Assembly (NCBI RefSeq): GCF_024519725.1
Contig: NZ_JALJRK010000044.1
Span: 1-42,577 of the forward strand
DNA length: 42,577 nt
Reading direction: 5' to 3'
DNA from: Microvirga sp. Mcv34
GTDB taxonomy: Bacteria; Pseudomonadota; Alphaproteobacteria; Rhizobiales; Beijerinckiaceae
Both the position numbers and the translations under genes were made by a program. The notes under the pieces were generated by a model, which saw only the letters and a program-made list of their open reading frames with translations, ran no database searches and was not told where the DNA came from. Of the stretch, positions 17,610-25,697 are shown one piece after another; the stretch's first letter is position 1, and each line of letters begins with the position of its first letter.

Positions 17610-19040
17610 TCAGATCACAAAGAGATCCTGATATCCGAGCTTCAGGGTCTTTCCGAGGGTGGCGATCTTCACCTTAGCCGCAGCACCGGTCCCGTCCGCA
17701 TCGTACAAGAGCGCGCCGGTTTTCCTGTCGTAAATGATTCGATCCTCACGATCCTGCGCTTTCGAGGCTCGGACGAACATGTCGACGTTGAACATCTTCG
17801 GACTGGATGGGCTGCCGGCGCCCAACTTGGTGAAGATCTTGTTGTCGAGCAGGATCGAATCGTAGGTCGGGTTGAAGTCGTAGATCCGGTCGACATTCGC
17901 CCCCTTGCCGACCTTGCTGTCGAAAACGAAGCTGTCCCGGCCCGCGCCGCCGTAGAGCTTGTCGTCACCGGCCCCTCCGTAGAGGGTGTCGTTGCCGACA
18001 TCGCCGAAGAGCGTGTCGATGCCGTCGTTGCCCTTCAGCAGGTTCGCGGCGGCGTTACCCTGGAGCGTGTCGGCGAAGCGTCCGCCGTTGGCATTCTCGA
18101 TCACGACCCCGTTGGCGATCGTGTAGCCGCCGGCGAACTCATTCTCCCGGGAGATGAAGCCTCCCGCATTCGGATCGCCCTCCCGCAACGTCGCGGCGCG
18201 GAGATCGATGACGACGCCACTCTGGGCCTGCGCCGCGGTGATCGTGTCCTTTCCGCCCGAATCCCAGAGGCAGAACCATCCGTGATCGCCCACATCCGCG
18301 TTTGAACCCGGCAATGTGTAGACGTCGTTCCCTTGGCCGGTTTTCGTGTTCTTTCCGTAGAGAGCCTGCAAGGCGGCAATGTCGAAAGCGCCGAGTCCCG
18401 CCTGGTTGCCGGAGGCCCTCTCATAGCCGGCTTTGTCCCACCCGGGATTGTAGGACATGACCGTCCAGATTCCCTGGTTCAAATCGTTTTCTCCGGTTGA
18501 GAAGGCGTCGGTGACGCCCGGAAAGGCCGTTGCGTCCTCGGCTGTTCCACCATCGTGCGGATGAGCCAGACCCATGCCATGGCCCAATTCGTGCAGGATG
18601 GTGTCGAGCGCCTCGCTGCCGAAAGAGAAGCCGGTCCATGTCGGCGCCGCGACGTTGAAATATCCCCAGCTTTGCTCGTCATACGGCAACTCGTGGATGC
18701 CGAGCGTGCCGCCGCTCAAGTCGGTCTTCCACCAGACGATGTTGGCTTCCGCAACGGTGTTGGCGCGCGCGAAGGTAAGCCCGCAGACGCTTTCGTAGAC
18801 CCGCATCGCGTAGTCGAAGGCGGCCTTCTCGGGATCGGTCCAATTCCGAGCGGACGCGCCGCTCACGAGGACATCACTGGGGCCGTGGGCGACGTTCGCC
18901 GACGTAAAATCCCTGCCTTGCCCGAACCAGACCTTGATCGGACCACCTGCGATGTTCCAAGCCGATCCACCCCAGACGAGGGAATCCACATAGGGATTGC
19001 CATACCCTGAACCCGCAACGGAACTTCGGATACTCGCCAC
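17610..19040 (-). CDS. Serralysin-like M10 zinc metalloprotease with RTX repeats
   Basis: A 476-residue secreted metzincin. The zinc-binding motif [11 protein letters not shown] spans residues 150-160 (His150, Glu151, His154, His160) and the Met-turn VMSYNPG follows with Met195. Calcium-binding RTX nonapeptides lie at about 335-370 ([31 protein letters not shown]). The C-terminal roughly 105 residues ([21 protein letters not shown], ending DLFVI) match the ends of two other proteins here, at 25698-27977 and 36014-37999. There is no N-terminal signal peptide, as expected for type I secretion with a C-terminal signal. Serralysins are autoactivated on export with Ca2+. No ABC transporter, membrane-fusion protein or inhibitor gene is adjacent. 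The start is a GTG after a GGGGAA stretch; the upstream 130 bases are AT-rich. Confidence 0.93.
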   Translation of the reverse strand: MASIRSSVAGSGYGNPYVDSLVWGGSAWNIAGGPIKVWFGQGRDFTSANVAHGPSDVLVSGASARNWTDPEKAAFDYAMRVYESVCGLTFARANTVAEANIVWWKTDLSGGTLGIHELPYDEQSWGYFNVAAPTWTGFSFGSEALDTILHELGHGMGLAHPHDGGTAEDATAFPGVTDAFSTGENDLNQGIWTVMSYNPGWDKAGYERASGNQAGLGAFDIAALQALYGKNTKTGQGNDVYTLPGSNADVGDHGWFCLWDSGGKDTITAAQAQSGVVIDLRAATLREGDPNAGGFISRENEFAGGYTIANGVVIENANGGRFADTLQGNAAANLLKGNDGIDTLFGDVGNDTLYGGAGDDKLYGGAGRDSFVFDSKVGKGANVDRIYDFNPTYDSILLDNKIFTKLGAGSPSSPKMFNVDMFVRASKAQDREDRIIYDRKTGALLYDADGTGAAAKVKIATLGKTLKLGYQDLFVI

Positions 19041-19172
19041 GATTTCCCCGCCTTCGACGCTACATCCTATCGTTATATTGATATGCAGTATCTTTGAAAG
19101 TGCCGAAGCGCACCCGAGAGGAATTCCTGAGGATCGAACGTAAAACGGGTCCCCGCTTACACGCTCGGTGCT

Positions 19173-20435
19173 TCAGGTCTGCCCGGGCTTGAGCTTGTAG
19201 AAGATATGGCGACCGATCACGTCCATCTTTTTCAGACGGCGGGCCCAGTAGGGCTTGACGTAGTCTGCATGATAATGGGTCGCGCCGCCGACATCGGCCA
19301 AGTACGTCTTGCCTTCGAGCACGGCGCTCGCGACGCTCTTGGCGCGTTCCCAGGATTCCGTGTCGCGGATGCGCAGAGCCTTGCCCTCGCAGGCGAAGGT
19401 GAACTGGCAGGCGAGATGGCGATGGCGGTTCTGGTAGACGACGCCGCAGATGCTGGACGGATACAGCCCGCTCTTCACCCGGTTGAGCACCACCTGGGCG
19501 ACCGCCGCCTGCCCTTCGAGGGGTTCGCTGCGGGCCTCGAAGTAGACGGCCTCGGCCAAGCAGCGCTGCTCCTTGTTCATGTTGTCCGGATCGATCAGGT
19601 CCGCATAGCGCGGACGATCCGCCTCGTCGCCCTTCGGCAGGATGGTCAGGGCGCCGTAGCCGCTCCGGTCGAGGCGCGGCGATTGCAGGGACACGGGCGC
19701 CGCCGCGATCTCGACGGGCGTTGCCTCCATGGGAGCCGGCGTGGCCGAAGAGAGGGCGATGGCGCGCTTCACCATGGGGGTCGTCGGGCTCGCCGCTGCT
19801 CCGGTGGAGCCCGCAGCGGCAGCCGCTGGGGATTGGACGGAGGTGGTCTGGCGCGTCGTGGTGTATTCGGGCGTTTCCCAGGGCTCGAAGACCTGTTCGG
19901 TTTCCGGCGCTTCGAGCTGGCCCTCCATGAGAACGGTCGGCGGCAGGAGCCGTTCGTCGTGACTATAGAGCAGCCGCGCGCCGGTCGCGTGTTCGAGCGT
20001 GGGGCGCAGTTGCTTCGCCCGTCGGGACAGGGTGGCATGCGGCGCCACCAGCGGACTTCCCTTCAGGGCACGGTCCACGATGGGATCGGGCCCCGCATCG
20101 GCCTTCCTGTCGGCCTTAAGGGGGGCGGAATCAGTCATCTCATCCGGCAGGTCGTAGCGCGGCATGGAGCGGAGGATGTCGCGATCGATCCCAAGCTTCC
20201 CATCGGCGATGGAAGCGCCGGTCGGCGGAATGAGCGCGGTCTCGACGAGGCGGGCGGTGGCGCTGCGTGGCGTGAAGCTGACGCCGGAATGCAGGTCGTT
20301 GCTGGCCGAGGCGGTGAACGAGATTAGAAGCCCCGTTGCCAGCGCCCAGGGAGCCGTGGTGGCGCAGATCCATTTCACTCGAGAACGACGATACGGAAGA
20401 CGCACGCGCAACACCCTGCAAAAACTCATGAACAT
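19173..20435 (-). CDS. Cell wall hydrolase with SleB domain
   Basis: A 420-residue envelope protein. A basic N-terminus (RVRLPYRRSRVKWICA) is followed by a hydrophobic segment (WALATGLLISFTASA, about 30-45), acting as signal peptide or membrane anchor. A long Ala/Pro/Thr-rich linker reaches residue 290 and has no recognisable domain. The C-terminal SleB (hydrolase_2) domain starts at CLAEAVYFEARSEPLEGQAAVAQVVLNR and continues with CGVVYQ, CQFTFACEG and ATHYHADYVKPYW. In spore formers SleB-type domains lyse cortex peptidoglycan; in alphaproteobacteria, which do not sporulate, related proteins are thought to remodel peptidoglycan. Glu308-region (YFEARSE) would be catalytic. It lies downstream of the XRE regulator gene with an 82-base gap in the same direction. 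Confidence 0.9.
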   Translation of the reverse strand: MFMSFCRVLRVRLPYRRSRVKWICATTAPWALATGLLISFTASASNDLHSGVSFTPRSATARLVETALIPPTGASIADGKLGIDRDILRSMPRYDLPDEMTDSAPLKADRKADAGPDPIVDRALKGSPLVAPHATLSRRAKQLRPTLEHATGARLLYSHDERLLPPTVLMEGQLEAPETEQVFEPWETPEYTTTRQTTSVQSPAAAAAGSTGAAASPTTPMVKRAIALSSATPAPMEATPVEIAAAPVSLQSPRLDRSGYGALTILPKGDEADRPRYADLIDPDNMNKEQRCLAEAVYFEARSEPLEGQAAVAQVVLNRVKSGLYPSSICGVVYQNRHRHLACQFTFACEGKALRIRDTESWERAKSVASAVLEGKTYLADVGGATHYHADYVKPYWARRLKKMDVIGRHIFYKLKPGQT

Positions 20436-20517
20436 CCCGGAGCATCCAGCAGGAGGGCTCCGATGCCTTAAAGTTATCGCGGGTTAAGGTTGATGGGTGG
20501 TTAAGGCCGGCCTCCCC

Positions 20518-21366
20518 TCATCCGGCCTTTGCTGCGGCAGCCTGACGCTTCTCGGCGAGGCGGCGCAGGGCCGCGCCGGTTTCGGGATCGGCCGGGAAGA
20601 AGGCCTCGATGGCGAGTTCCGAAAGCGTGACATCCACAGGCGTTCCGAAGATCGTCGTGGTGCTGAAGAGCGTCAGCACGCCCTCCTCCGTCTGGAGCTG
20701 GAGCGGCACGACGATGCCGGCATAATCGTGGTTCGTCTTAGGCGCCCGTGCGGCGGCATCAGGCGTCGGATAGGAGCGCAGCTCCTCGATCAGACCGGCC
20801 AGATCCGCATCGCCCGTCGCATCGACCTGACGATGCAGGCGGTGGACAAGATGATTGCGCCATTCGGTGAAGTTCACGATGCGGCGCGCCAGGCCTGCCG
20901 GATGAATGCTCAGACGCAGCACGTTGACGGGCGGTTTCATCAGGGCCGGATCCACCTCGCCGATCAGGGACACGAGGGACTCGTTCGCAGAGATGAGCGA
21001 CCAGTGCCGGTCGACTGCGAGCGCCGGGTAAGGATCATGGCCCTTCAGGACGAGATCCACCGCCTGACGCATGCCGGCGAGGGCCGGATCGTCGAGGGAA
21101 CGCTGCGAATAGACCGGCGCGAAGCCCGCCGAGACCAACATGATGTTGCGCTCGCGCAGAGGCATGTCGAGTTTCTCCGCCAGCAGCAGCACCATCTCGC
21201 GGCTCGGCTGCGAGCGGCCGGTTTCGAGGAAGCTCAGATGCCGCGTGGAAATCTCGGCTTCGAGCGCGAGATCCATCTGGCTGAGGCGGCGGCGCTGACG
21301 CCATTCGCGCAGGTAATCGCCTACATGTCGGTCGGTTGTCACGGGTCGAACGCTCGCTGTTGTCAT
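20518..21366 (-). CDS. XRE-family regulator with MmyB-like ligand-binding domain
   Basis: A 282-residue regulator. The helix-turn-helix occupies about residues 14-70 (VGDYLREWRQRRRLSQMDLA, then STRHLSFLETGRSQPSREM), and the C-terminal part (about 100-265) matches the MmyB-like transcription-regulator ligand-binding domain: YPALAVDRHWSLISAN near residue 125, then NVLRLSIHPAG and IVNFTEW. Proteins of this type are thought to sense small, perhaps fatty, ligands; the ligand here is unknown. I chose the ATG at 21366 (MTTASVRPV); the frame could start as far up as 21453, but that part has no family similarity. The small membrane protein starting at 21492 is divergent and is the obvious candidate target. 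Confidence 0.88.
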   Translation of the reverse strand: MTTASVRPVTTDRHVGDYLREWRQRRRLSQMDLALEAEISTRHLSFLETGRSQPSREMVLLLAEKLDMPLRERNIMLVSAGFAPVYSQRSLDDPALAGMRQAVDLVLKGHDPYPALAVDRHWSLISANESLVSLIGEVDPALMKPPVNVLRLSIHPAGLARRIVNFTEWRNHLVHRLHRQVDATGDADLAGLIEELRSYPTPDAAARAPKTNHDYAGIVVPLQLQTEEGVLTLFSTTTIFGTPVDVTLSELAIEAFFPADPETGAALRRLAEKRQAAAAKAG

Positions 21367-21491
21367 GAGCGGACCATAACGTGACGCGCATTCATCTTCC
21401 ATGACCTCGGAGGTAATCGACGGCTTTCGATCCATACGAAATCCTGCATCCACGGTTGAGGCCTTCAGCCGAGTGACGACAGGAGAGAGCC

Positions 21492-21893
21492 ATGATGACG
21501 ATCCAATCTTCCCCGCTTCTTCGCCAGGCCCTCGTGGCCGACGCCACCACCAGCGCCACCTTCGGCCTCATGCTGCTGATCGGGGCCGGAACCCTGAGCG
21601 GCATCTTCGGCCTGCCGGACATGCTCCTGCGCATCGCGGGCTTGGTTCTCCTGCCCTACGCGGCCTTCATCGGCTGGCTCGGTCTGCGGGAGCAGATCCA
21701 CAAGCCCGTGGCTTGGGCCGTGGTGCTCGGCAACGCCCTCTGGGTCCTCGACAGCGCACTGCTGCTGATGAGCGGCTGGGTCTCCCCGACGAGTGCAGGC
21801 TATGCCTTCGTGATCGCCCAGGCGCTCGTGGTGCTGATGTATGCGGAGTTCCAATATGTCGGGCTGCGGCGCTCGACGGAGGCGTTGGCCTGA
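21492..21893 (+). CDS. Small four-helix membrane protein, function unknown
   Basis: A 133-residue hydrophobic protein with four probable transmembrane segments: about 20-42 (TSATFGLMLLIGAGTLSGIF), 45-65 (LLRIAGLVLLPYAAFIGWLGL), 72-95 (AVVLGNALWVLDSALLLM) and 102-122 (AGYAFVIAQALVVLMYAEF). No known domain was recognised with confidence. AGGAGAG stands seven bases before the ATG pair at 21492/21495, which supports translation. It is divergent from an XRE/MmyB-like regulator, 125 bases away, suggesting regulation by it. A palindromic repeat follows the stop. Confidence 0.8.
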   Translation: MMTIQSSPLLRQALVADATTSATFGLMLLIGAGTLSGIFGLPDMLLRIAGLVLLPYAAFIGWLGLREQIHKPVAWAVVLGNALWVLDSALLLMSGWVSPTSAGYAFVIAQALVVLMYAEFQYVGLRRSTEALA

Positions 21894-21942
21894 TCATCGA
21901 TGAACCGCCCTTGGCCAAATGCGATGGACAGACGGCCCTTCC

Positions 21943-22052
21943 ATGTCATCACCGGCCTTGTGCCGGTGATCCCGCTTTCTTCGGAGTGCGGCGCTTCACA
22001 CAATCGGAATGGCCGTGATGATCCCCGGATCAAGTCCGGGGACGGTCGTGAT
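21943..22052. repeat. Intergenic palindromic repeat, copy 5
   Basis: ATGTCATCACCGGCCTTGTG and CCGGTGATCCCGCTTTC at the left; AATGGCCGTGATGATCCCCGG...CCGGGGACGGTCGTGATGG at the right. The CATCACCGGC / GCCGGTGATC half-arms form a strong hairpin by themselves. It lies between the convergent small membrane protein gene and the GFA gene. Confidence 0.8.
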
Positions 22053-22061
22053 GGGGAGGGT

Positions 22062-22418
22062 TTAGCCCCTCGCATCCCGCCCGTTGAACGGGATCGCCTT
22101 GATCTCCGCCAGATCCACGGTTTCGAGGCAGCGCACGTTGATGGCGGCCATCGCCTCACCTGTCGGCTGCTTGCCTTCGCCGAAGGTCGCCGAGCCGCAG
22201 GTGGAGCAGAAGCGGTGCTGGATGGTGTGCGTGTTGAACGTGTAGGTGGAGAGATCTTCCTCACCACGAACGATGGTCAAGGCGCCGCGCGGCACGAAGG
22301 TGAGCAGATAGCCCTTCCGGCTGCAGATGGAGCAGTTGCACTCGATGACCTGCTCGAGATCCGTCTCGACCTCGTACGCCACCTTGCCGCAATGGCATGA
22401 GCCCTTGTGCAGCGCCAT
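22062..22418 (-). CDS. GFA-family (glutathione-dependent formaldehyde-activating fold) protein
   Basis: A 118-residue zinc protein of the GFA superfamily. Zinc ligands stand out: Cys8 and Cys10 (SCHCGKVAYE), the second pair group in ECNCSICSRKG (around 27-36), and a third Cys pair in RFCSTCGSATFG (around 71-74). Only a few members (Gfa of Paracoccus) have been linked to glutathione-formaldehyde adduct formation, and even that activity is disputed, so no function is assigned here. It lies 24 bases downstream of the 88-residue membrane protein gene, itself joined to ppdK; all three may be one transcript. GGGACGGAAG precedes the ATG. Confidence 0.92.
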   Translation of the reverse strand: MALHKGSCHCGKVAYEVETDLEQVIECNCSICSRKGYLLTFVPRGALTIVRGEEDLSTYTFNTHTIQHRFCSTCGSATFGEGKQPTGEAMAAINVRCLETVDLAEIKAIPFNGRDARG

Positions 22419-22442
22419 CTTCCGTCCCCTTGTTCAGTGTTG

Positions 22443-22709
22443 TCAGCTCAACGCTATCATCAGGGTCACGATCAAACCAGCGCCGATCACCGCCACGAAC
22501 CGGTCGCCCATGGTGAGGGGCTCCGCCTTGCCCTGGGTCGCGAGCTGGCCGATTGCGAGATCGAGGGCCAGCGACACGGCGAAGGGCCATGCGGCCGGCG
22601 GCACGGCCGTCTCCTGCCATGCCGGATTGAGGCGCGCGACGTAGCCGAGGACGATGCCGGATACCAGCACCGTCCCGATATAGATCAGACGAGAGCGAGA
22701 CAGGACCAT
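22443..22709 (-). CDS. Small membrane protein translated directly after ppdK
   Basis: An 88-residue protein with three hydrophobic segments: residues 8-25 (LIYIGTVLVSGIVLGYVA), 40-58 (AAWPFAVSLALDLAIGQLA) and 68-87 (GDRFVAVIGAGLIVTLMIAL). No known family was recognised. Its ATG follows the ppdK stop codon with no gap (TAAATG), so translation is very likely coupled to ppdK termination. This arrangement, and clean hydrophobic periodicity, argue that it is a real gene despite the short length. Whether it works with pyruvate phosphate dikinase or is only co-expressed cannot be told. Confidence 0.75.
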   Translation of the reverse strand: MVLSRSRLIYIGTVLVSGIVLGYVARLNPAWQETAVPPAAWPFAVSLALDLAIGQLATQGKAEPLTMGDRFVAVIGAGLIVTLMIALS

Positions 22710-25388
22710 TTATGCCTGGCTCGCGGCCTTGTTGCCGAGGGCTGCCTGCGCGGCCGCCAGACGCGCGATCGGCACGCGGTAGGGCGAGCAGGACACGTAG
22801 TCGAGCCCGACCGACTGGCAGAAATGGATCGATGCCGGATCGCCGCCATGCTCGCCGCAGATCCCGAGCTTGATGTTTCCGCGGGTCGCCTTGCCGCGCT
22901 CGACCGCGAGCTTCACCAGTTCGCCCACGCCCTCCTGGTCGATGGTCACGAACGGATCGGCCGGCAGCAGCCCCTTCTGCGTGTAGGGGCCGAGGAACGA
23001 GGCCGCATCGTCGCGCGAGATGCCGAGCGTCGTCTGCGTCAGATCGTTGGTACCGAAGGAGAAGAACTCCGCCGATTCCGCGATCTCGCCGGCGCGCAAA
23101 GCGGCGCGCGGCAGCTCGATCATCGTGCCGACCTGGTACTCGACCGCGACGCCGCTTTCCTTCGCCACCGCTTCCGCCATGGCGACGATGCGCGCCTTCA
23201 CGAGGTCGAGCTCAGCCTTCGTCATGACGAGCGGCACCATGACCTCCGGCACGACCGGCCGGCCCGTCTGCTTGCCGGCTTCCACCGCCGCCTCGAAGAT
23301 GGCGCGCGCCTGCATCTCGGCGATCTCCGGGTAGGCCACCGCCAGGCGGCAGCCCCGGAAACCGAGCATCGGGTTGAACTCGTGCAGCTCGCGGGCGCGG
23401 TGCTTGAGCTTGTCGACGGAGGCGTTCATGGCCTTGGCCACCTCCTCCATCTCCTCTTCCGAATGCGGCAGGAACTCGTGCAGCGGCGGATCGAGCAGGC
23501 GGATCGTCACCGGCAGGCCGCTCATGATCGAAAACAGCTCGACGAAATCCTGGCGCTGCATCGGCAGCAGCTTGGCGAGCGCGGCGCGGCGGCCGGCCTC
23601 GTCGTCGGACAGGATCATCTCGCGCACGGCCACGATGCGGTCGCCCTCGAAGAACATGTGCTCCGTGCGGCACAGGCCGATGCCTTCGGCGCCGAAGGTG
23701 CGGGCGGTCTTGGCATCGAGCGGCGTCTCCGCGTTGGCGCGCACCTTCATGTGGCGCACCTTGTCTGCCCAGCCCATCAGCGTGGCGAACTCACCCGACA
23801 GCTCCGGCTCCAGCATCTTCACCTGGCCCAGCAGCACCTGGCCGTTGGAACCGTCGATGGTGAGCACCTCGCCCTTCTTCAGCGTCTGGCCGGCGACGGT
23901 GAGCGTCTGCGCGGCATAGTCGACGCGGATCGAGCCTGCGCCCGACACGCAAGGCTTGCCCATGCCGCGCGCGACCACCGCCGCGTGCGAGGTCATGCCG
24001 CCGCGCGTGGTGAGAATGCCTTCGGCCGCATGCATGCCGTGGATGTCTTCCGGCGAGGTTTCGACGCGCACGAGGATGACCTTCTGGCCGGCTTTCTTGG
24101 CCGCTTCCGCATCGTCCGAGTTGAACACGATCGCCCCCGAGGCGGCGCCGGGCGAGGCCGGCAGGCCGGAGGCCAGGATCTTGCGCTCGGCCTTGGGGTC
24201 GATGGTGGGATGCAGCAGCTGGTCGAGAGCCGCCGGCTCGACGCGGGTGATCGCCTCCTCCTGGGTGATCAGGCCCTCAGAAGCCAGCTCGACAGCAATG
24301 CGCAGCGCTGCCTTGGCGGTGCGCTTGCCGTTGCGGGTCTGGAGCATCCAGAGCTTGCCGGTCTCGACCGTGAATTCCATGTCCTGCATGTCACGGTAGT
24401 GCTTTTCGAGGATGCCGTAGATTCGCACCAGCTCGCGATAGGCGTCCGGCATCGCCTGTTCCATGGAGGGCTTGTCGGAGCCGGAAGCGATGCGGGCCTT
24501 CTCGGTGATGTCCTGCGGGGTGCGGATGCCCGCCACCACGTCCTCGCCTTGGGCATTGATCAGGAACTCGCCGTAAAGCTCGCTCTCGCCGGTGGACGGA
24601 TTGCGGGTGAAAGCCACGCCGGTGGCGGAGGTCTCGCCCATGTTGCCGAACACCATGGCCTGCACGTTCACGGCCGTGCCCCAGCTCGCCGGGATGGCGT
24701 GCAGCTCGCGGTATTTGATGGCGCGGTTGTTCATCCAGGAGCCGAACACGGCCCCGATGGCGCCCCAGAGCTGCTCCTCCGGCTCCTGCGGGAAGGGTTT
24801 GCCGAGCTCCTTCTCGACCAGCGCCTTGTAGCGCGGAAGGATCGCCTGCCAGTCCGTGGCGGTCATGTCCGTGTCGAGCGTATAGCCCTTGCGGTCCTTG
24901 TACTCGTCGAGGATCTCCTCGAAATGGTGGTGCTCGAGGCCGAGGACCACGTTGGAATACATGGTGATGAAACGGCGGTACGAGTCATAGGCGAAGCGCT
25001 CGTCGCCCGCGCCCTTGGCCAGAGCCCCGACCGTGACGTCGTTGAGGCCGAGATTGAGCACCGTGTCCATCATGCCCGGCATCGAAGCGCGGGCGCCGGA
25101 GCGAACGGAGACGAGGAGCGGGTTCTCGGCATCGCCGAAGGTGCGGCCGGTGAGCTTGCCGACGTAAGCCAGCGCGTTCTCGACTTGGGCTTTCAGCTCC
25201 TGCGGATAGGCGCGGCCGTGGTCGTAGTAATAGGTGCAGACCTCGGTCGTGATCGTGAAGCCCGGAGGGACCGGCAGGCCCAGATTGGACATCTCGGCCA
25301 GATTGGCCCCCTTGCCACCGAGCAGGTTCTTCATCCCCGCCTGGCCCTCGGCCTTTCCATCCCCGAAGGTATAGACCCACTGCGTCAT
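22710..25388 (-). CDS. ppdK: Pyruvate, phosphate dikinase
   Basis: Interconverts pyruvate, ATP and phosphate with phosphoenolpyruvate, AMP and pyrophosphate; used for gluconeogenesis or PPi-linked glycolysis. From the ATG at 25388 it has 892 residues, the normal length. The ATP-grasp domain begins with GKGANLAEMSNLGLPVPPGF (26-45), the phosphohistidine swivel domain has TRGGMTSHAAVVARGMGKPC (461-480) with the catalytic His468 and the adjacent Thr466 that regulatory proteins phosphorylate in plants and some bacteria, and the PEP-binding TIM barrel ends with the catalytic Cys near 844 (GICGEHGGDP). The frame is open for 42 more codons upstream, but those lack homology. Downstream, a small membrane protein gene starts at the very next base. 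Confidence 0.97.
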   Translation of the reverse strand: MTQWVYTFGDGKAEGQAGMKNLLGGKGANLAEMSNLGLPVPPGFTITTEVCTYYYDHGRAYPQELKAQVENALAYVGKLTGRTFGDAENPLLVSVRSGARASMPGMMDTVLNLGLNDVTVGALAKGAGDERFAYDSYRRFITMYSNVVLGLEHHHFEEILDEYKDRKGYTLDTDMTATDWQAILPRYKALVEKELGKPFPQEPEEQLWGAIGAVFGSWMNNRAIKYRELHAIPASWGTAVNVQAMVFGNMGETSATGVAFTRNPSTGESELYGEFLINAQGEDVVAGIRTPQDITEKARIASGSDKPSMEQAMPDAYRELVRIYGILEKHYRDMQDMEFTVETGKLWMLQTRNGKRTAKAALRIAVELASEGLITQEEAITRVEPAALDQLLHPTIDPKAERKILASGLPASPGAASGAIVFNSDDAEAAKKAGQKVILVRVETSPEDIHGMHAAEGILTTRGGMTSHAAVVARGMGKPCVSGAGSIRVDYAAQTLTVAGQTLKKGEVLTIDGSNGQVLLGQVKMLEPELSGEFATLMGWADKVRHMKVRANAETPLDAKTARTFGAEGIGLCRTEHMFFEGDRIVAVREMILSDDEAGRRAALAKLLPMQRQDFVELFSIMSGLPVTIRLLDPPLHEFLPHSEEEMEEVAKAMNASVDKLKHRARELHEFNPMLGFRGCRLAVAYPEIAEMQARAIFEAAVEAGKQTGRPVVPEVMVPLVMTKAELDLVKARIVAMAEAVAKESGVAVEYQVGTMIELPRAALRAGEIAESAEFFSFGTNDLTQTTLGISRDDAASFLGPYTQKGLLPADPFVTIDQEGVGELVKLAVERGKATRGNIKLGICGEHGGDPASIHFCQSVGLDYVSCSPYRVPIARLAAAQAALGNKAASQA

Positions 25389-25697
25389 CGCTCGATCCCC
25401 TGGCTCTGAATACGCCCTGCTGCCGCGCAGGTGATGGCTTGAAACATATGGAGCCCAAACGCAAGCTGAACAGCCGAGGTTTCCCTTCCTGCCTTCAGAT
25501 TCCAGGCCCGGCAACCGGTATCATTTCACTGCTTATTAATTTATGTTATATCGTGCGAAAGAATTTCGCTGGGCCTCACCTTGGTTCTGTGAAGGGGTTC
25601 CACCTCGAAGCTTCGGCCTAGCCTCCCAATCCCCTAACGGAATCTAGTCGCCGCATACCACCAGTCTTGACATCCGTTTCCACGAAAGAGGCTTCCC
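25389..25697. other. Gene-free stretch between divergent ppdK and RTX gene
   Basis: These 309 bases separate the ppdK start from the RTX protein start and must contain promoters for both. The middle (about 25530-25560, TTATTAATTTATGTTATATC) is the most AT-rich part and is the likeliest promoter region for the RTX gene. AAAGAGG at 25685-25691 is the RTX gene's ribosome binding site. I see no palindrome, small RNA signature or coding frame with support. Confidence 0.5.

Noticed and set aside
22407..25409. A 1000-codon open frame on the plus strand, antisense to ppdK
   Set aside because: It is His/Arg/Gly-rich with no domain likeness and mirrors the third-position GC bias of ppdK, which has all catalytic residues.
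25667..25672. TTGACA as a -35 box for the RTX gene
   Set aside because: Only 26 bases before the ATG, so there is no room for a -10 box and the ribosome site.
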